Positions 23,207 to 35,080 of a stretch of 61,536 nucleotides of DNA are shown piece after piece. The position numbers and the translations under genes are program-made. A model generated the notes under the pieces. The model was given only the letters and a program-made list of their open reading frames with translations, had not been told where the DNA came from and searched no databases. Each line of letters starts with the position of its first letter. The first letter of the stretch is position 1. Origin of the DNA: Bondarzewia mesenterica (taxonomy: Eukaryota > Basidiomycota > Agaricomycetes > Russulales > Bondarzewiaceae); the NCBI GenBank assembly GCA_004802705.1, contig SGPL01000152.1, forward strand, positions 1-61,536, read 5' to 3'.

Positions 23207-24035
23207 ATGATTGTCTCCTTCCGTCCACGTCCTCTCCCACTTCTCAAGCCTTTCGCGCAATGTCGTACATTTAGTACGCCCGTGGATATCGTTCGTCCTC
23301 AACCTACACCCCAAAAAGCCGGTGCGCTCCGCCCGCACTTGAACATCCCTGTGAAACCCGATCACGGCCTATGGGCATTCTTCCGTAAAACAGAGGTAGA
23401 TGGGGAAATCAAGCATCAGACTGTAGAGGCCTCAGAGGCACTTTCAAAAGGCAACGGTACGTTCTGACTCGACGGTTCACACTCACTAGTGCCAGTCTTT
23501 TTTACGCTTATCCGTAGGCAGGCCGTGGGAGGCTGCAGAACTAAGGCGGAAGAGTTTCAGAGACCTCCATACCTTGTGGTACGTTCTCCTGCGAGAGCGC
23601 AATTTGCTGGCGTCCCAGGCAGAGGAATTACGGAGGCTCGGTGGGTCTCCAATGACAATCCAAGAATTGGTCGGCAAGCCAGGTCAAAAGGTGCGCCCTT
23701 GATCGTCACTCTGCGCGTCAGACGCGTCCTCACAGTTCAGTTCGTCTTCACCGTTCTCTTCCCCACCTTTTGCGCCTTGGCTGTTTGTGTGGATGGGACT
23801 TTAGTGCCGGAAGAGCATGGCGCGCATCAAGTACGTGGTCAACGAGCGCAGGCTGGCGTACGAAGGCGCCGTCAAGATTTTTGCGGAGAAGAAGGAAGCG
23901 CAGAAAGTGGCGGAGCAGCTGGTGAAGAAGGCATCGCGGCGCGTGTTGGTGCGAGAACGGAAGAAAAAGGCTATGGAGGCGCAAAAGCAGCCGTCGGAGG
24001 CCGCTACGCTGGCTATCGAGGGCCTCTTGCGCTAA
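23207..24035 (+). CDS. MRPL47: Mitochondrial ribosomal protein uL29m
   Basis: Large-subunit mitoribosomal protein near the polypeptide exit tunnel (yeast Mrpl4, human MRPL47). A targeting peptide ([20 protein letters not shown]) precedes [19 protein letters not shown]. Exon 2 gives the diagnostic block [20 protein letters not shown], then [19 protein letters not shown] and [13 protein letters not shown]. Exon 3 gives [19 protein letters not shown] and a lysine-rich helical C-terminus. Two introns near 23460-23518 and 23690-23812 restore the frame. It converges on SDHAF1, with 77 bp between the two stop codons, so the 3' ends probably overlap. Confidence 0.9.
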
Positions 24036-24112
24036 TATTCCAGTCCAGGTGCCCGCTGCTCCCCGGTTTCATTGTAGCGGATGTCGTACTATATCGTCTA
24101 TTATTCTCTTTT

Positions 24113-24483
24113 TTATGGTGGAACCAGTCGAGTAATTTCACGCCGCTGTTCCGCTTCCCAATCCCTCATCTCCTGTGACACCCAGCAATCTTTCACTGCA
24201 GGGCTTTCGTAAGTCTCCAGCTGTCTACGTCCTCGCCGCAGAAGATGCTCGATTGCGCTGACGTCGCGAGGAGAAATGGTCTTTGATTGTTGTCGGAAGG
24301 TATATTGTACAAAGAGCCGGAATTTTGGACGCGTCAACTCTGGTTTGGTGTGCACCATGCGCAAGGAGCTGTAGGAGGATGAGCGCGGTCAACGAATTAT
24401 ATTCTGTCCTGCCAGCGAGTGTATACAGACCGTCTGTAGAGTGCTAGGACTTCCTTCTGCAAACCCGAACGTCGGGCAGACAT
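24113..24483 (-). CDS. SDHAF1: Succinate dehydrogenase assembly factor 1, LYR protein
   Basis: Mitochondrial LYR-motif protein that helps insert iron-sulphur clusters into the Sdh2 subunit of complex II (yeast Sdh6). Exon 1 (MSARRSGLQKEVLALYRR) carries the LYR tripeptide. Its donor is GTCTGT, and splicing to the exon starting CTCCTTGCGC gives YRRSLRMVHTKPELTRPKFR. Exon 2 continues FVQYTFRQQSKTISPRDVSA and IEHLLRRGRRQLETYESPAV, both characteristic of the family. The C-terminus is somewhat longer than usual (about 100 residues in total). The start at 24483 matches the family length. It is transcribed divergently from NDUFAF6. Confidence 0.88.
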
Positions 24484-24619
24484 GGACGCTATGAGTCGTG
24501 TACTGGAGGGCAGTGACGAAAGTGCACAGTGGATGCTTCGCCGCGGAGCATGCCGGATGACCTCACAGCAAAGTTGCTCGGGGGTCACAGCTGTCACAAT
24601 TTATCCTTCCCCCTCGAGT
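24484..24619. promoter_or_regulatory. Bidirectional promoter of SDHAF1 and NDUFAF6
   Basis: Only 136 bp separate the two divergent start codons, so both genes must be driven from this stretch or from sites inside the transcripts. No clear TATA box is seen. Both products serve respiratory-complex assembly. Confidence 0.6.
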
Positions 24620-25878
24620 ATGAGGAGTGCTCTCCGGCCGAGCCTGCTTGTCAAGAATGCTGCTCATGTCTTGAACACGTCTGGAGCATTGCGTATTACG
24701 GGCGAAGCTGGTGCAAGGCGCTTGCTCAGTATTCCTTCTGGTCCAACCACTGGCGGTATCGAGGACCCATTTGCTTACTGCAAGGAGTTTGTTCGGAAAC
24801 ATGACTACGATGCGTTCTTGGTCTCCCAATTTTATCCGAGGGAAAAGCAGAACGGATACTACGCAATGAAGGCGCTATATGTGCGTTTCCATGACCTGTT
24901 GGGAGTGGGTCAGACATCTAATGCAGATGCTAGAATGAAATTGCTCTGGTGCAAGACTCGGTCTCGAATGTCATGCTCGGAAAAATGAGGATGCAGTTTT
25001 GGAGGGATGCTGTCCATTCACTCTCAGATGTTCGTACTATTTTTTTACGTCCAAAGGTTCGAGCTGACCGTAGCCGCGACGTAGGGTAGACCACCGAAAC
25101 ATCCAATTGCGCTCGCGCTGTATGAAACCTCCAAAGGAACCAAAATAGCGCCCTACCATCTCAAACGAATAATCGATGCTCGGGTGCGTGCGATGGTTCT
25201 CCACATGTGTTTTACTCGGTCCTTTGTTCTTCTTCCAGTCCCACGCTTACCACCTTGTGTTGTTCCTCTTCCTTCGTTCTTAGGATAACGAACTTGATGG
25301 TCCAGCCCATATGACAACGGATTCCTTGACCGCACATGCGGAATCTACGTCATCAACCTTGCTCTACCTGTTTCTCTCCCTATTGGACCTTTCCTCCGAG
25401 ACCTTGTCACACGCAGCATCCCATCTCGGCGTGGCTCAGTCGTTATGTATTTTGCTGAGAGCGCTGCCCTATCACGCGTCGAAAGGCCGTATGGTCATTC
25501 CTGCCACAATCACCGCGAAGCACGGAGTCAGACAGGAAGAAGTATTTCGCAAAGGTCCTACCGCGGAAGGGATTGAGGATGCGGTGTTTGAGTTTGCGAC
25601 GCTCGCGAATGACCATCTCATTACAGCGCGTGAAATGTTCAAGGAGACTGGAGGAAAAGTACCCCAGGCTGCGATGCCTGTATTTGTTAGTGGTGTAGGT
25701 CTTCTCTTTCCGTTTCAGACTGCACATGCTCATGTCTGAACACTCATAGGTTCCGGTCGCGTCGTATCTGAAGCGGTTAGAGGGAGTGAACTTTAATGCA
25801 TTCCATCCGTCGTTGCAACTGCGAGATTGGAAGGTGCCGTGGCGCGTCTGGCGTAGCTACTACAAATGTACCTTCTGA
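24620..25878 (+). CDS. NDUFAF6: Complex I assembly factor, NDUFAF6 (phytoene/squalene synthase-like)
   Basis: Mitochondrial protein of the squalene/phytoene-synthase fold needed for complex I assembly in animals; fungal orthologues are presumed to act likewise. The start at 24620 gives a targeting peptide (MRSALRPSLLVKNAAHVLNT). DPFAYCKEFVRKHDYDAFLV is followed by YAMKALYNEIALVQDSVSN, LGKMRMQFWRDAVHSL and KHPIALALYETS. Later come STLLYLFLSLLD, HAASHLGVAQSLCILLRALP and KGRMVIPATITAKHGV, ending WKVPWRVWRSYYKCTF. These match the family in order. An open frame starts further upstream at 24482, but it runs through the divergent promoter. Introns fall near 24880, 25020, 25185 and 25700. Confidence 0.88.
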
Positions 25879-26227
25879 AATAGGCTAGCTGTAGTGGATA
25901 TTTTTGCTTGTGGATAATCACGCTCTGTTTCGTCCTCCCTGGTGCTTTGTGCACACGCAGCGCCTCTGGGGATGAGAAATACGAAGCCACACGGACACGG
26001 GGAAAGGGCCGACGTGACAGGACCCAATCGTCGGCCAAGCAGCGATGTGACCCAACACTCAGGGCCCCAGCTCCTGCCGCCCGTAACTTTTCTTGTCACA
26101 GCTCTTTCTCTTCCTCCATCTTCCTCCACGCCCCTAAACTCTCCCTCCTCTCTTTCTCTTCAACATTCTGCTTGAGAAAAGCATACAATCTTCTCTCCAG
26201 TAGTCGCTCCAGGACCTCCCCGACCTC
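25879..26227. other. Intergenic: upstream region of the F-box gene
   Basis: 349 bp ending in a long pyrimidine-rich stretch (CTCTTTCTCTTCCTCC-like, about 26100-26170), typical of fungal housekeeping promoters. No gene is seen. Confidence 0.4.
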
Positions 26228-29200
26228 ATGGACCGTCTATGTGGTACGTCGCACACACACTCCTTATATGCGCACTTCACCTCACCTCGTCTGATCTGTC
26301 GTGCCACAGTGGAGATCCTCCAGCTCATCTTTAATGAGCTGGACAACCCCGCATCATTCGCACTTATGTCGAAGCGTTACTACGAGTTCTCCCAAGATCC
26401 TTACGTTCGCGCGCAGTACTTTTTATCGCACTATGGAAGGATTCAGGCCTTTTACTGGGCCTTGGATAGCGGGAAGCTGATGAATGAAAGGGTCATTGAT
26501 GTATGTGATCTTCTGAATGCCCCTTTCATTTCCGCTGACCGTCCCACGTAAACTATGCTTGCATTAGATCCTCCTGAGCAGCGGCGCGCACTTATCTCGT
26601 TACCTTGTCCAAACCGCCATACACCACTTCTACCGCACTTCCGTCCCCTTCATCAAGACCCCGTGGGTCCGCAATATTCCCCTGTCGACGTTCGCCTATT
26701 TTCAGAAGGTAGCATCGGAACGGCTCGGCGGCGATGTCTCCCCTTGTAAGAACGAGGACGATGGCACGGTTTTTTCCCACTTCATTAAGGAGAGTCGTTT
26801 CCCGCCGAACTCGCGGTTCGTTAAGCTGGAGACTATTATTGAGATGTTTGAGAAGTACAAGGTGTGTCTAACTGGCTCTTTGAACCTGGGCGCTGGTTGT
26901 ACTGACGCGATCTCAGTTTATTCCATTTTGCACCAAGGTTTGTACTTGTCGTGATGTGAACAATATGAATAAGGCAGGGGCCTAACTCTGTCTCTAGGAC
27001 CCTATCATGACACAGTTTCCCCTCGCTCTTGCCATTGAGCCTCGCTTGCTCCCTCTAGCAGTTGCGAATGGCTTTACTATGGATAGCAGAGTGTGTCTTT
27101 TCCAGTGTCTCCGTTGAACTGAACCTAATCTTCTGTTATCTAGTACCGAGATTTTATCTTCCGTCGGATGTTTGAGCAACCGAGTGGCTCAAACAATGGT
27201 CGCTCTGAGGACATTCTGCATAACGTCCGAGAGCTATGCCGGCTGGATTCTTCGTGAGTTACCTTGTTCTTAGCATTGACTGGCTGCTGATGGCACGCAT
27301 GATATTAGGATGTTCATTAGTCGTACTGTCGCAGCGGAAATTTGTATGGAAGCACAAGCAAACGCGGCCGCATATAGCACCCTCAAAACTCTCGATAGCA
27401 AGGGCGAGCTTCGGTTTGAGTTGGCGTACGTGCTACCCCCCCAGCCGCATTCCTCTGAGCATTCATCTCAGCCTTCTTTTTTCCCACAGTTTGGTCATCG
27501 AGGAGCTCATCAAGGTATTTGCATAGACCGCTCTCTCAAAGTGCTAGGTCTCAACTATCTTTTCAGCTATTCGTGAAGACGCGATCAATTACGAACACGA
27601 CTACTGTGAATGCTCTACGGCATCTTTACCTCGATTATCCGAGCAAGGACCCCACTGTCAGACTCGTCCTGATGGTCACCGTGTTTAGCGGTAATGGGTC
27701 AGATATGTCTCCTGAAACATTGCACGCGAAAGTGGAGGCATTGAAGCTAGCACCGCTAACCAAGCGCGACATCCACAATGTGCTTCTCAGCCCCTTCGTC
27801 GATCGGCATACGAACGTAATGAAATATGCTAAAGCGCATGTTGGGATCAGGGCCAAGGAAGTGCGCGTGTTTTTGGAAGATGTAGCGAAAAAGTGTCTGG
27901 AGATCTCGTGCAAGGTGAGTCGTGGACCCTTTCTTATTCTGACTTCGAGTGGTCAGTTGATGACTGAAAATGCTCGACAGGGTAAGATGCTGAGAAGCAT
28001 AAATCACGAATATTGCTCTCTTGAGAAAGCACTCATCGCCTACGCAATGGAGCACTATCAAGTTTCTTTGCAAGATTTCGAGGGGCACGATGAAGAGGTT
28101 TTCGCTTACTTCGAGGCACCACTGAATCGAGATCTCAACTGCATTCACTCCTTTGAAGAGGCCGTGCTGTCGTCTTCTCCGTCGAACGGCGAGGAAAGCG
28201 ATGAGGATGAGGATACGGATCAGCTCGACGACGATTACGAAATGGATGTTGCGACGAGTGTCGCTCCGTCAACGATTGCCGACGCGGATGGCTTGGTGAG
28301 AATTAAAGCTACTCAAATCGTACTGTGTTGATATTGATGTGCAGTTGCAGGGACATGTTGGTCAAGAGACCTTGTCTCAAGCTATCCGCCAGGATGAATT
28401 GATCCCGGCACGACGGAGGAGATTGTTCCCGTTGTTCATATCGCATTTCACCTCCGACATGACTTCGAGATTGCACTACCCAGAACGTGCGTATCAGTCA
28501 GACTCTTTTTGACTGCATCTGAAGATATCGTCCTTTCTTGTAGACTCCCTGCACGTCGGACGATGGGTCCGCAACGAGTTTGGCACTCGTCACTTCCTGA
28601 CTGCCATCTTTTTGACTCATGCTGTGATCAATTGCGACCATACTGTAAGAGGACTTAGCTGTATTTCATCTTCCGTTTTTCTTTTTAACATTCATGTGCC
28701 AATTCGACATAGTTGCTCCCGATCTACCTTCCTCTCGACGCGTCTCCATCTGTCCCAATCACTCTGAAACATTTCCAGTTGTTGGCGCGTCTGGGGCGGG
28801 TACCGGTGATTGCCTTTTACTCCTAATTCCCATCGTGCTTTGTTCATGTGCTGTAAATTTAGCCCTACGCCTTGTTCCAGGCCATCCACAATGGCGCCGA
28901 ATTCTTCATGAGCGAAGACGACTATCTTAAGGGTGATCCAAAGATCAAGAAGGAGAACACGCCCAGTGCCGATTTAGCTGGGCCTTCCTCGTCTTCGCTC
29001 TCTGTTGCGCAGTCTTTAGCATCCATCTCCGCAGTCACGTCGTCAGCGCGAGTCAGGAACAATCCCACCACCACCACCCCCCACCACTTTGGGGCTCAGA
29101 CCCCGGCGATCTGCCGCGGCGACGGTCAAGTCGTACGTGGTGCCAGACTCCGATGACGAATTGATTGCGGACGAAATGCCGAAGAGGAGCTTGAAGAAGC

Positions 29201-29655
29201 AGTCGAACAAGTCCAAGGTCGAAACCAACTTGCAGAAATGGATCTATCATCTCTCGGCGCTCTTGAAAGAGGAACAGAAGAAGGTTCGTGCAGCGATGAT
29301 CTCGTTCTCCGTGATGCCTGTGTTCTTATGTTCGATAATGTGCAGTATAATGAGAGGAGAAAACGGCTTGAGAAGGAACTCGAACCGGGAACGAAGATCC
29401 GATTGCCCAAGGCATGTTCACAGCGTCTTTTCGCCTTTGATGGGTTCACTAAAGTCGACATCTCTGCAGAGCGAGTTTGTCAAAGATTTATCCGCTCGGC
29501 TTCGGGAATTGCGCAAGGCGGAGGAAGCTTTGCAATTTTTGATCTACGGATCCGATGTTGTCGACGAGGAGTATAGTGAAGGTGATGACGACGAATACCA
29601 GTACCGATCGAGGCGCGCCAAGCGCCAGAAAACGGCGGTCACTTCTGTAGTATGA
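26228..29655 (+). CDS. F-box-like protein, agaricomycete type
   Basis: Exon 1 is only 16 nt (MDRLC), and the next exon supplies the F-box-like start VEILQLIFNELDNPASFALM with SKRYYEFSQDPYVRAQYFL. Such N-termini link substrate receptors to SCF ubiquitin ligases; that role is inferred from the family. The long remainder (HFIKESRFPPNSRFVKLE, LRHLYLDYPSKDPTVRLVLM, GRWVRNEFGTRHFLTAIFL) is shared among basidiomycete F-box proteins of unknown target. An acidic stretch (EESDEDEDTDQLDDDYEMD) and a charged coiled-coil tail (KYNERRKRLEKELEPGTK to RAKRQKTAVTSVV) follow. Near 29050-29095 the frame changes by one base across a C-rich run. A short intron with donor GTCAGC and acceptor GCTCAG would also explain it. 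Confidence 0.65.
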
Positions 29656-30057
29656 TTTTCTTTTCCTCTCACATTGACGACTCTTTCTGATTATGACCGC
29701 ACATGCACGAGCTATCGGACTGGCTGGACCGCTCCTTTATTTTTTTTACTCTTGACTACAATGTCTAACTCTTTTCGCCGTTGAACCCATGCTTTTATCA
29801 TACCCCATGCCCCACTCGGCCGTTCTCAGTTCGAACATGGGCGACTGTCCATTATCACACTGCTTTTTGCTCTGTGGCTGTTGCCTTGTTTATCGCACTC
29901 CCAAGTCATTCTGCGTTATTATTCACACATTCTAAGTAGCTGAATTCCGTAATCTTCCCCTGCGCAGCGTTTATACGTACATGCACATACCGTTACACTA
30001 ATGGTCGCTCTAATCCAACAACGAACGTTATTGTTCTGTCTCGTAAACAGAGACCTC
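29656..30057. other. Convergent 3' region between the F-box gene and the TNA1-like permease
   Basis: 402 bp between two stop codons. Sequence is AT-richer than the genes; no coding signal is seen. Confidence 0.4.
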
Positions 30058-32615
30058 TTAGATCTGATACTTCCAATAAACGTCCCTGTCGCCCAAGTGC
30101 ACCTTGGCTTCGCGGTCAACGTGCTCTGCGCGTCCTTCGGCAATGAGCCTGCTCCGTCTCCTGTTCTCCCTCGCCATCCAAGTCCACAGGTAGCTGGCAA
30201 CGGCGACAGAGAACACGAGGTAGCCGATGGAGATGATGTGCGGTTTGCGGAAGTGGTGCGCGGAGTAGGCGGGGCGGTAGAGGAGCACGCCTGTGACGGC
30301 GCCGAGGTCACCGATGGTGATCTGCATCGCGACGCCCACGGCGCGCTTGGTCTGGCCTGAGATGTTCTCGGACGGCCAGCTGGTCGCGGCTCGGTCAGCG
30401 GAGACACAGATGGGGGGGATGTCGATTGAGAGGTGGCGTACCTTAATAGGAGGGCATTCCCCGTGTACACCCCCAGGGCGGCGAAATGCACGCCTGTATA
30501 CTGCGCGCCCGCTTTTTGGAGGTGCGATGCGTCAGTATTCCAGCGCGTCGGCGAGAGAGAAATCCACTCACGCGTGTGGGTGCTGAGCATGATGATATAT
30601 CCTGCGTTATTATTTCAGTCGATGGGCTTCAGTAGGCAAGTGAACAGTGAGAGACTTCGGGGACATACCGACGATTGCAATAGCGGCTGAGCCGATGATC
30701 AGCGGTGCGCGTGTCTTGGTCCGCGCGGCCAACCATGCGCCAGACCATATGCCAAGGGTCGCCACTACGTTTGGTGGTATGGTCATTCTGTCATTGCGAA
30801 GACTATCATGAGGATCCGGGTGTGGTACGCGCAGGCACCGGCGAGGAACGTACAGTTGTGCTTTCCATGTCACGAAGCCCAAGTCTGCAATGATGGTCGG
30901 CTGAGGAAGGTCAGGAATTACACCGGTCGAGAGGAGTAAACATAAGGTTTATGTCGTACCAAGAAGAGACTGAGCGTGTATAGCACAAAGGCGAACCCGT
31001 GGAACAAGAGGGCGTAACCCCAGACTAAATGGTCGGTGAAAGCCTGGCGCACATAGACCCACGAGAATTTTTCTAGGTGAGCAGCATCAGAGTCGGCGGC
31101 GAGGAGAGCCTGTAGACGGGCACGTTCTTCGATGGTCAACTGATGACAGACATGGCGGCCGGTGCAAGTACAGGTTAGCGAGAAGATTGGCGGGATGTCA
31201 GTCCGTCAAACGCAATGACTCACGAACTTGGCCTTGTGAGACCAGGTGGGCACAAAGAAAAACGCGCCAGCCGAAACCACGACGGTCAAGAGGCCTTCTA
31301 TGATGAAGATCCTAAGCGATGACTGATTAGAAACGATTCTTGCATATCGCCATCCGCTACAGCGACCACATGTCTTACCATTGCCATCCCCGCTTCCCTC
31401 CTATGCCGTCCATCTTGCCGATTACGAAAGCCAATATGCCTGTATGCAGAATTCAGGGAGCAGGGGATCAACCAGAAGAGAAAAAGACAATGAAATTTTA
31501 AATCAATGCCCTCTTGAGCCGCTGAGGAAAGTGCATACCGCCAAATGCACCAGCAAGCGCCGCTCCGCCAAAGAAAACTGCGACCCGCCAATGTCGTTCA
31601 CGTCTTTTTGAGACACATCAGCAGATGACGAATATTTCATCGCGACTATGCTCACCTTCTATAATAGACCGAAAACAGAAATATAACGCCTGGAAACAGA
31701 CCGGCCTCGGTCACGCCGAGGACCGCGAGAGCAAAATAAAAGACATCAGGAGTCCAAGATAGGACGTTTCAATTCAGAGGCAGAACGTACGGTATCGGAT
31801 GCCAAAGAATCCTGCTTGATTGGTGACGAGACCTTGACAGATGGAGACAATTCCCCAGATGAGGGTGAGGAAAGGAAGCCAGAACTGTGGGTCGAAGCGT
31901 TTCAAGCTCACGATCACACCGATGGTTAGCTTGATGTGATTTGACTGCATTTGATACAGGACCAGAAAACTCACATTATCTGTGAGTCGGAATGAAAAAA
32001 AAGAAATCGTAAATGATAGCCCGCTCACGAAGAGCAAAGGAGACCGACATTTGCAGGAACCTCGAACGTGACATATGCAATGAAGTACAGGGCCAAAGAG
32101 GTGTTGTAAGCCGGGGCCGATATATGCAGGTCCTGGACAATCAGGTGAGACACCAGAAGATCAGCACACATTAAACGCCTACTATCGTCAATCCGTCAAG
32201 TCTATGAAACACGGATCGTGAAGACGCGAGGACCAAAAATATTGTTCGTGCGACTTACTTCGCATTCCCAACATTCGTCCTGTGATGTTCATCAACTCAA
32301 AGAAACAAGATCAGACTTTTGAAATTGCAATCACCTATCCAAAAAACTGAGCAGATACAGCAGCGTCAAAGCAGGAAGTAATCTAATAGCAAACGGACGA
32401 TCGAACGAGTCAGCTTGAAAAATGCGAATGAATAAATTCACTGACCGGCGGTCTATCTTCCTCAACAGCTTTCGGTCCTCTGGGCTATCATAGTCATCAT
32501 GTGCAGCGTATTCAACACTGGCATCCGAGCTTGGGCGCTTCTCGGGGTCGACCACCGCAGCCGCAACAAAATCTGGCGCGTCGCCGAGCACGGGCTTCTC
32601 CTTGGACACAGTCAT
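30058..32615 (-). CDS. MFS permease, nicotinate/allantoate (TNA1/Dal5) family
   Basis: Anion:proton symporter of the plasma membrane; relatives import nicotinic acid, allantoate or other carboxylates. The N-terminus (MTVSKEKPVLGD) and DSPEDRKLLRKIDRR lead to LLPALTLLYLLSFLDR, the conserved first TM. Further exons give ALYFIAYVTFEVPAN, GVTEAGLFPGVIF with FSVYYR, RGWQWIFIIEGLLTVVVSAG, EERARLQALLAADSDAAHLE, VRQAFTDHLVWGYALLFHGF and LPTIIADLGF. GVHFAALGVYTGNALLLSWP, QITIGDLGAVTGVLLYRP and GYLVFSVAVASYLWTWMARE complete the order of the family. About 10 short introns are implied; no frame break was found. It diverges from the Sec14 gene. Confidence 0.82.
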
Positions 32616-33390
32616 CAGTATGAACAGAAGCAGAGTAGTCCTTCAGGTCATATCTGGCATGTTGGATCATCGCGCGTTTAAATAGAAAGCAGCCGTCGCA
32701 ACTGCTCAGGCGAATCGCGTCATATGTAATTTCGAAGGCGCAAAATGGTGATCAAAAAGGACTTTCCTATTAATATGAGACTTCCCGTCCATCGTTGCAC
32801 AGACGATGTGTGTATTCATTGATCGAGGGGAAATGAAAGAAGTGGCCGACATAAAAAGAATGCCAGTGGCCCAAAAAAGCTCGATGAATTGGAGTCTTCA
32901 ATAGTTTAGCTAGGGCGTTTCGTTTGACTGGGGTTTCATGATAAGATGTAATCAAAATGATGTTATCGCAGCACAAGGCAGCATGATCAAATGACCGGCT
33001 TTGATCATCGAGAAGGAGATTGAAATGAGCACATGGAAACCAATATTGTTTATACTACTTAGCAAACAATCGCAGATTTTTTGACATCCCGATATCGATG
33101 ATCATGCACACAGATCATATGTAACTCCGTGAGCTGATCGATTTCAAGGCATATGAGATGGAGTCAGATCATGGAGCGGATTGCAAGCATAAGTGAAAAG
33201 TCGCGGAGTGTCAAACCTCAGAACGAACTTAAATACTTTCCAAAAAAGGATACCAGTGCTCAGATCCTCCTCGTCAAAACGTCAGCATTCAGCCATGATC
33301 ATCACATGCACGCTCTCCTCGTTTCTCACAAGTCTTTTCTACCTGTCTTCTCCCTCCCTCTTTGCTCTAGCTCCCTCGACTCCATAAATT
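32616..33390. promoter_or_regulatory. Divergent promoter region of permease and Sec14-like gene
   Basis: 775 bp with no gene, AT-rich compared with the coding flanks; it must hold the promoters of both neighbours. The last 80 bp before the Sec14 start are pyrimidine-rich (CTCTCCTCG, CTTCTCCCTCCCTC). Confidence 0.45.
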
Positions 33391-34779
33391 ATGTTTTTAG
33401 ACCGGGCACCTCTTACACCTCAGCAACAGAAAGCGTTGCAGAGGCTGCGCAACGAGATCAACGAGGAGAAGCTCTATCAAGAGGGCGACACGCTAGACAG
33501 CGACGACAGGACCTTGCTGTGAGACTTCATATCCGTTTCCAAATCAAATCGAGCATCAAACGAGCTCGCTCTTCGACTGCAGGCGATTCCTGCGCGCCCG
33601 CAACTTTGACGTGAAGACGGCTAAGAAGATGCTCGTCGACTGTCTGAAATGGAGGAGGACCGTCGAAGACATCGGTATTGATGAGCTCTATCGCAGGATA
33701 GACCCCTTTGATGTGCGCAGTCTATCGCGAGCTCTGCAGTGCGGATGTTAAGGTTTGACGACAGTATCCGGAACGAGAGAAAGTGTTCACGAGCTGGCCA
33801 ATGTGGTTCCACAAGGTTTGTCCGAGCTTCCCGGTCTCGGTCCAGCTGGAATATTGCACATACTCACCCGACATCCATCCTCCCCCCTTGCATAGACAGA
33901 CAAGGTTTGCCAGTTCTCGTGATTCTCGCTTATTCGTTGACGCTTCGTATATCAGCTGGGACGTCCCTTGAACGTGCACTTCATCGGCGGGATAAACCTC
34001 CCAGAACTGTACAAAGATGTGACCCCCGAGCGACACTGGCAGACCATCATCGTCAACGCAGAGTCGCTCGTACGCGAAGTGCTGCCTGCATGCTCCGCAG
34101 AGGCAGGTAGGCACATAAACCAGGCCTTGGTGGTCGCAGACCTCAGCGGTTTTAGGTATGCCACCCCCCCTCCTTTCTCTCTCTCGAAACGGTTAAGATG
34201 TTCACGAAACACTCAATCCCTGTGACATAGTCTGCAACAATTCTGGAGAATGAAATGGCTCGTCCGCCAATCATTCCAGATATCACAAGACTACTTTCCC
34301 GAAGCGTACGCCTCCCCCCCCCTCCCTCCCAACGCACACTGACCGACACACGTTCACCCAGGATGGGTCAGCTAGTCGTGATCAACTCTCCCAGCTCCTT
34401 CACCGCCATCTGGTCCGCTATCAAACCCTGGATCTCCGCCGAGACCGCCGCCAAAGTGACCGTCCTCGGCGCAGACTACATCTCCGTCCTCCGCGATCTC
34501 GTGCCTCCGGAGAACCTCCCCGCCGCACTCGGCGGCGCNTGCACGTGTGCGGATGCGGGTGGTTGCAGTTTCAGCGGTGCGGGGCCTTGGATGGTCGGGC
34601 GTAAGGAGCGCAGGGATGGGTGGCTTGCGGGCAAGCTGGCGTCGCCGGCTGTGCAGTGGGGCGAGGGGCAGTCGGAGGGTACAGACGTTGGTGGAGAGGA
34701 TGAGGTAGTGGGTGCGACGGTGGATGGACAGGCGCTCGCTGCTAACGTCGAGAGTTTGTCAGCTCCCATTGCTGCTTAG
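33391..34779 (+). CDS. SEC14: Sec14-type phosphatidylinositol/phosphatidylcholine transfer protein
   Basis: Cytosolic CRAL-TRIO lipid-transfer protein that couples lipid metabolism to Golgi secretion. CRAL-TRIO N part: MFLDRAPLTPQQQKALQRLR, then RFLRARNFDVKTAKKMLVDC and LKWRRT. The lipid-binding domain reads YPEREKVFTSWPMWFHK + TDK + LGRPLNVHFIGGINLPEL, SLVREVLPACSAEAGR, LVVADLSGFSLQQFWRMK, ISQDYFPE, MGQLVVINSPSSFTAIWSAI, KVTVLGADY and the usual CTCADAGGCSFSGAGPW ending. TDK comes from a 9-nt exon at 33896-33904. The N base at 34539 is the third position of a GCN codon and therefore always Ala. The C-terminal 80 residues are low-complexity. It may be a Sec14 paralogue rather than Sec14 itself. 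Confidence 0.85.
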
Positions 34780-35080
34780 CCGGCATTTCGTCGGACCACG
34801 CACATTTATTGTAGCCCAGTCGTCGACGTTGACAGAAGTGTGTCATACTGTGCAGTTTGTTTGTACCACTATCGCACATCGTCGAATGGACTGTCACCTA
34901 TGTTCTTGTACCACAATAAGTATCCTTTTCTGCATGTTCTTTCTCACCTATATACACAAGCGTCGAAACCGAGTCCGTCTCAACGGCCGAACGAGACATG
35001 CATTAGAAAAAAAAAGATATACAAATGAATTATACGAGATTATACACAGCAGCGGTGACAGCAGGATGCACGGCCAGCAC
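34780..35080. other. Convergent 3' region between Sec14-like and VMA6 genes
   Basis: 301 bp, AT-rich, no gene seen. Confidence 0.4.

Noticed and set aside
34476..34769. Minus-strand open frame over the Sec14 C-terminus
   Set aside because: Shadow of a GC-rich coding exon; no family resemblance.
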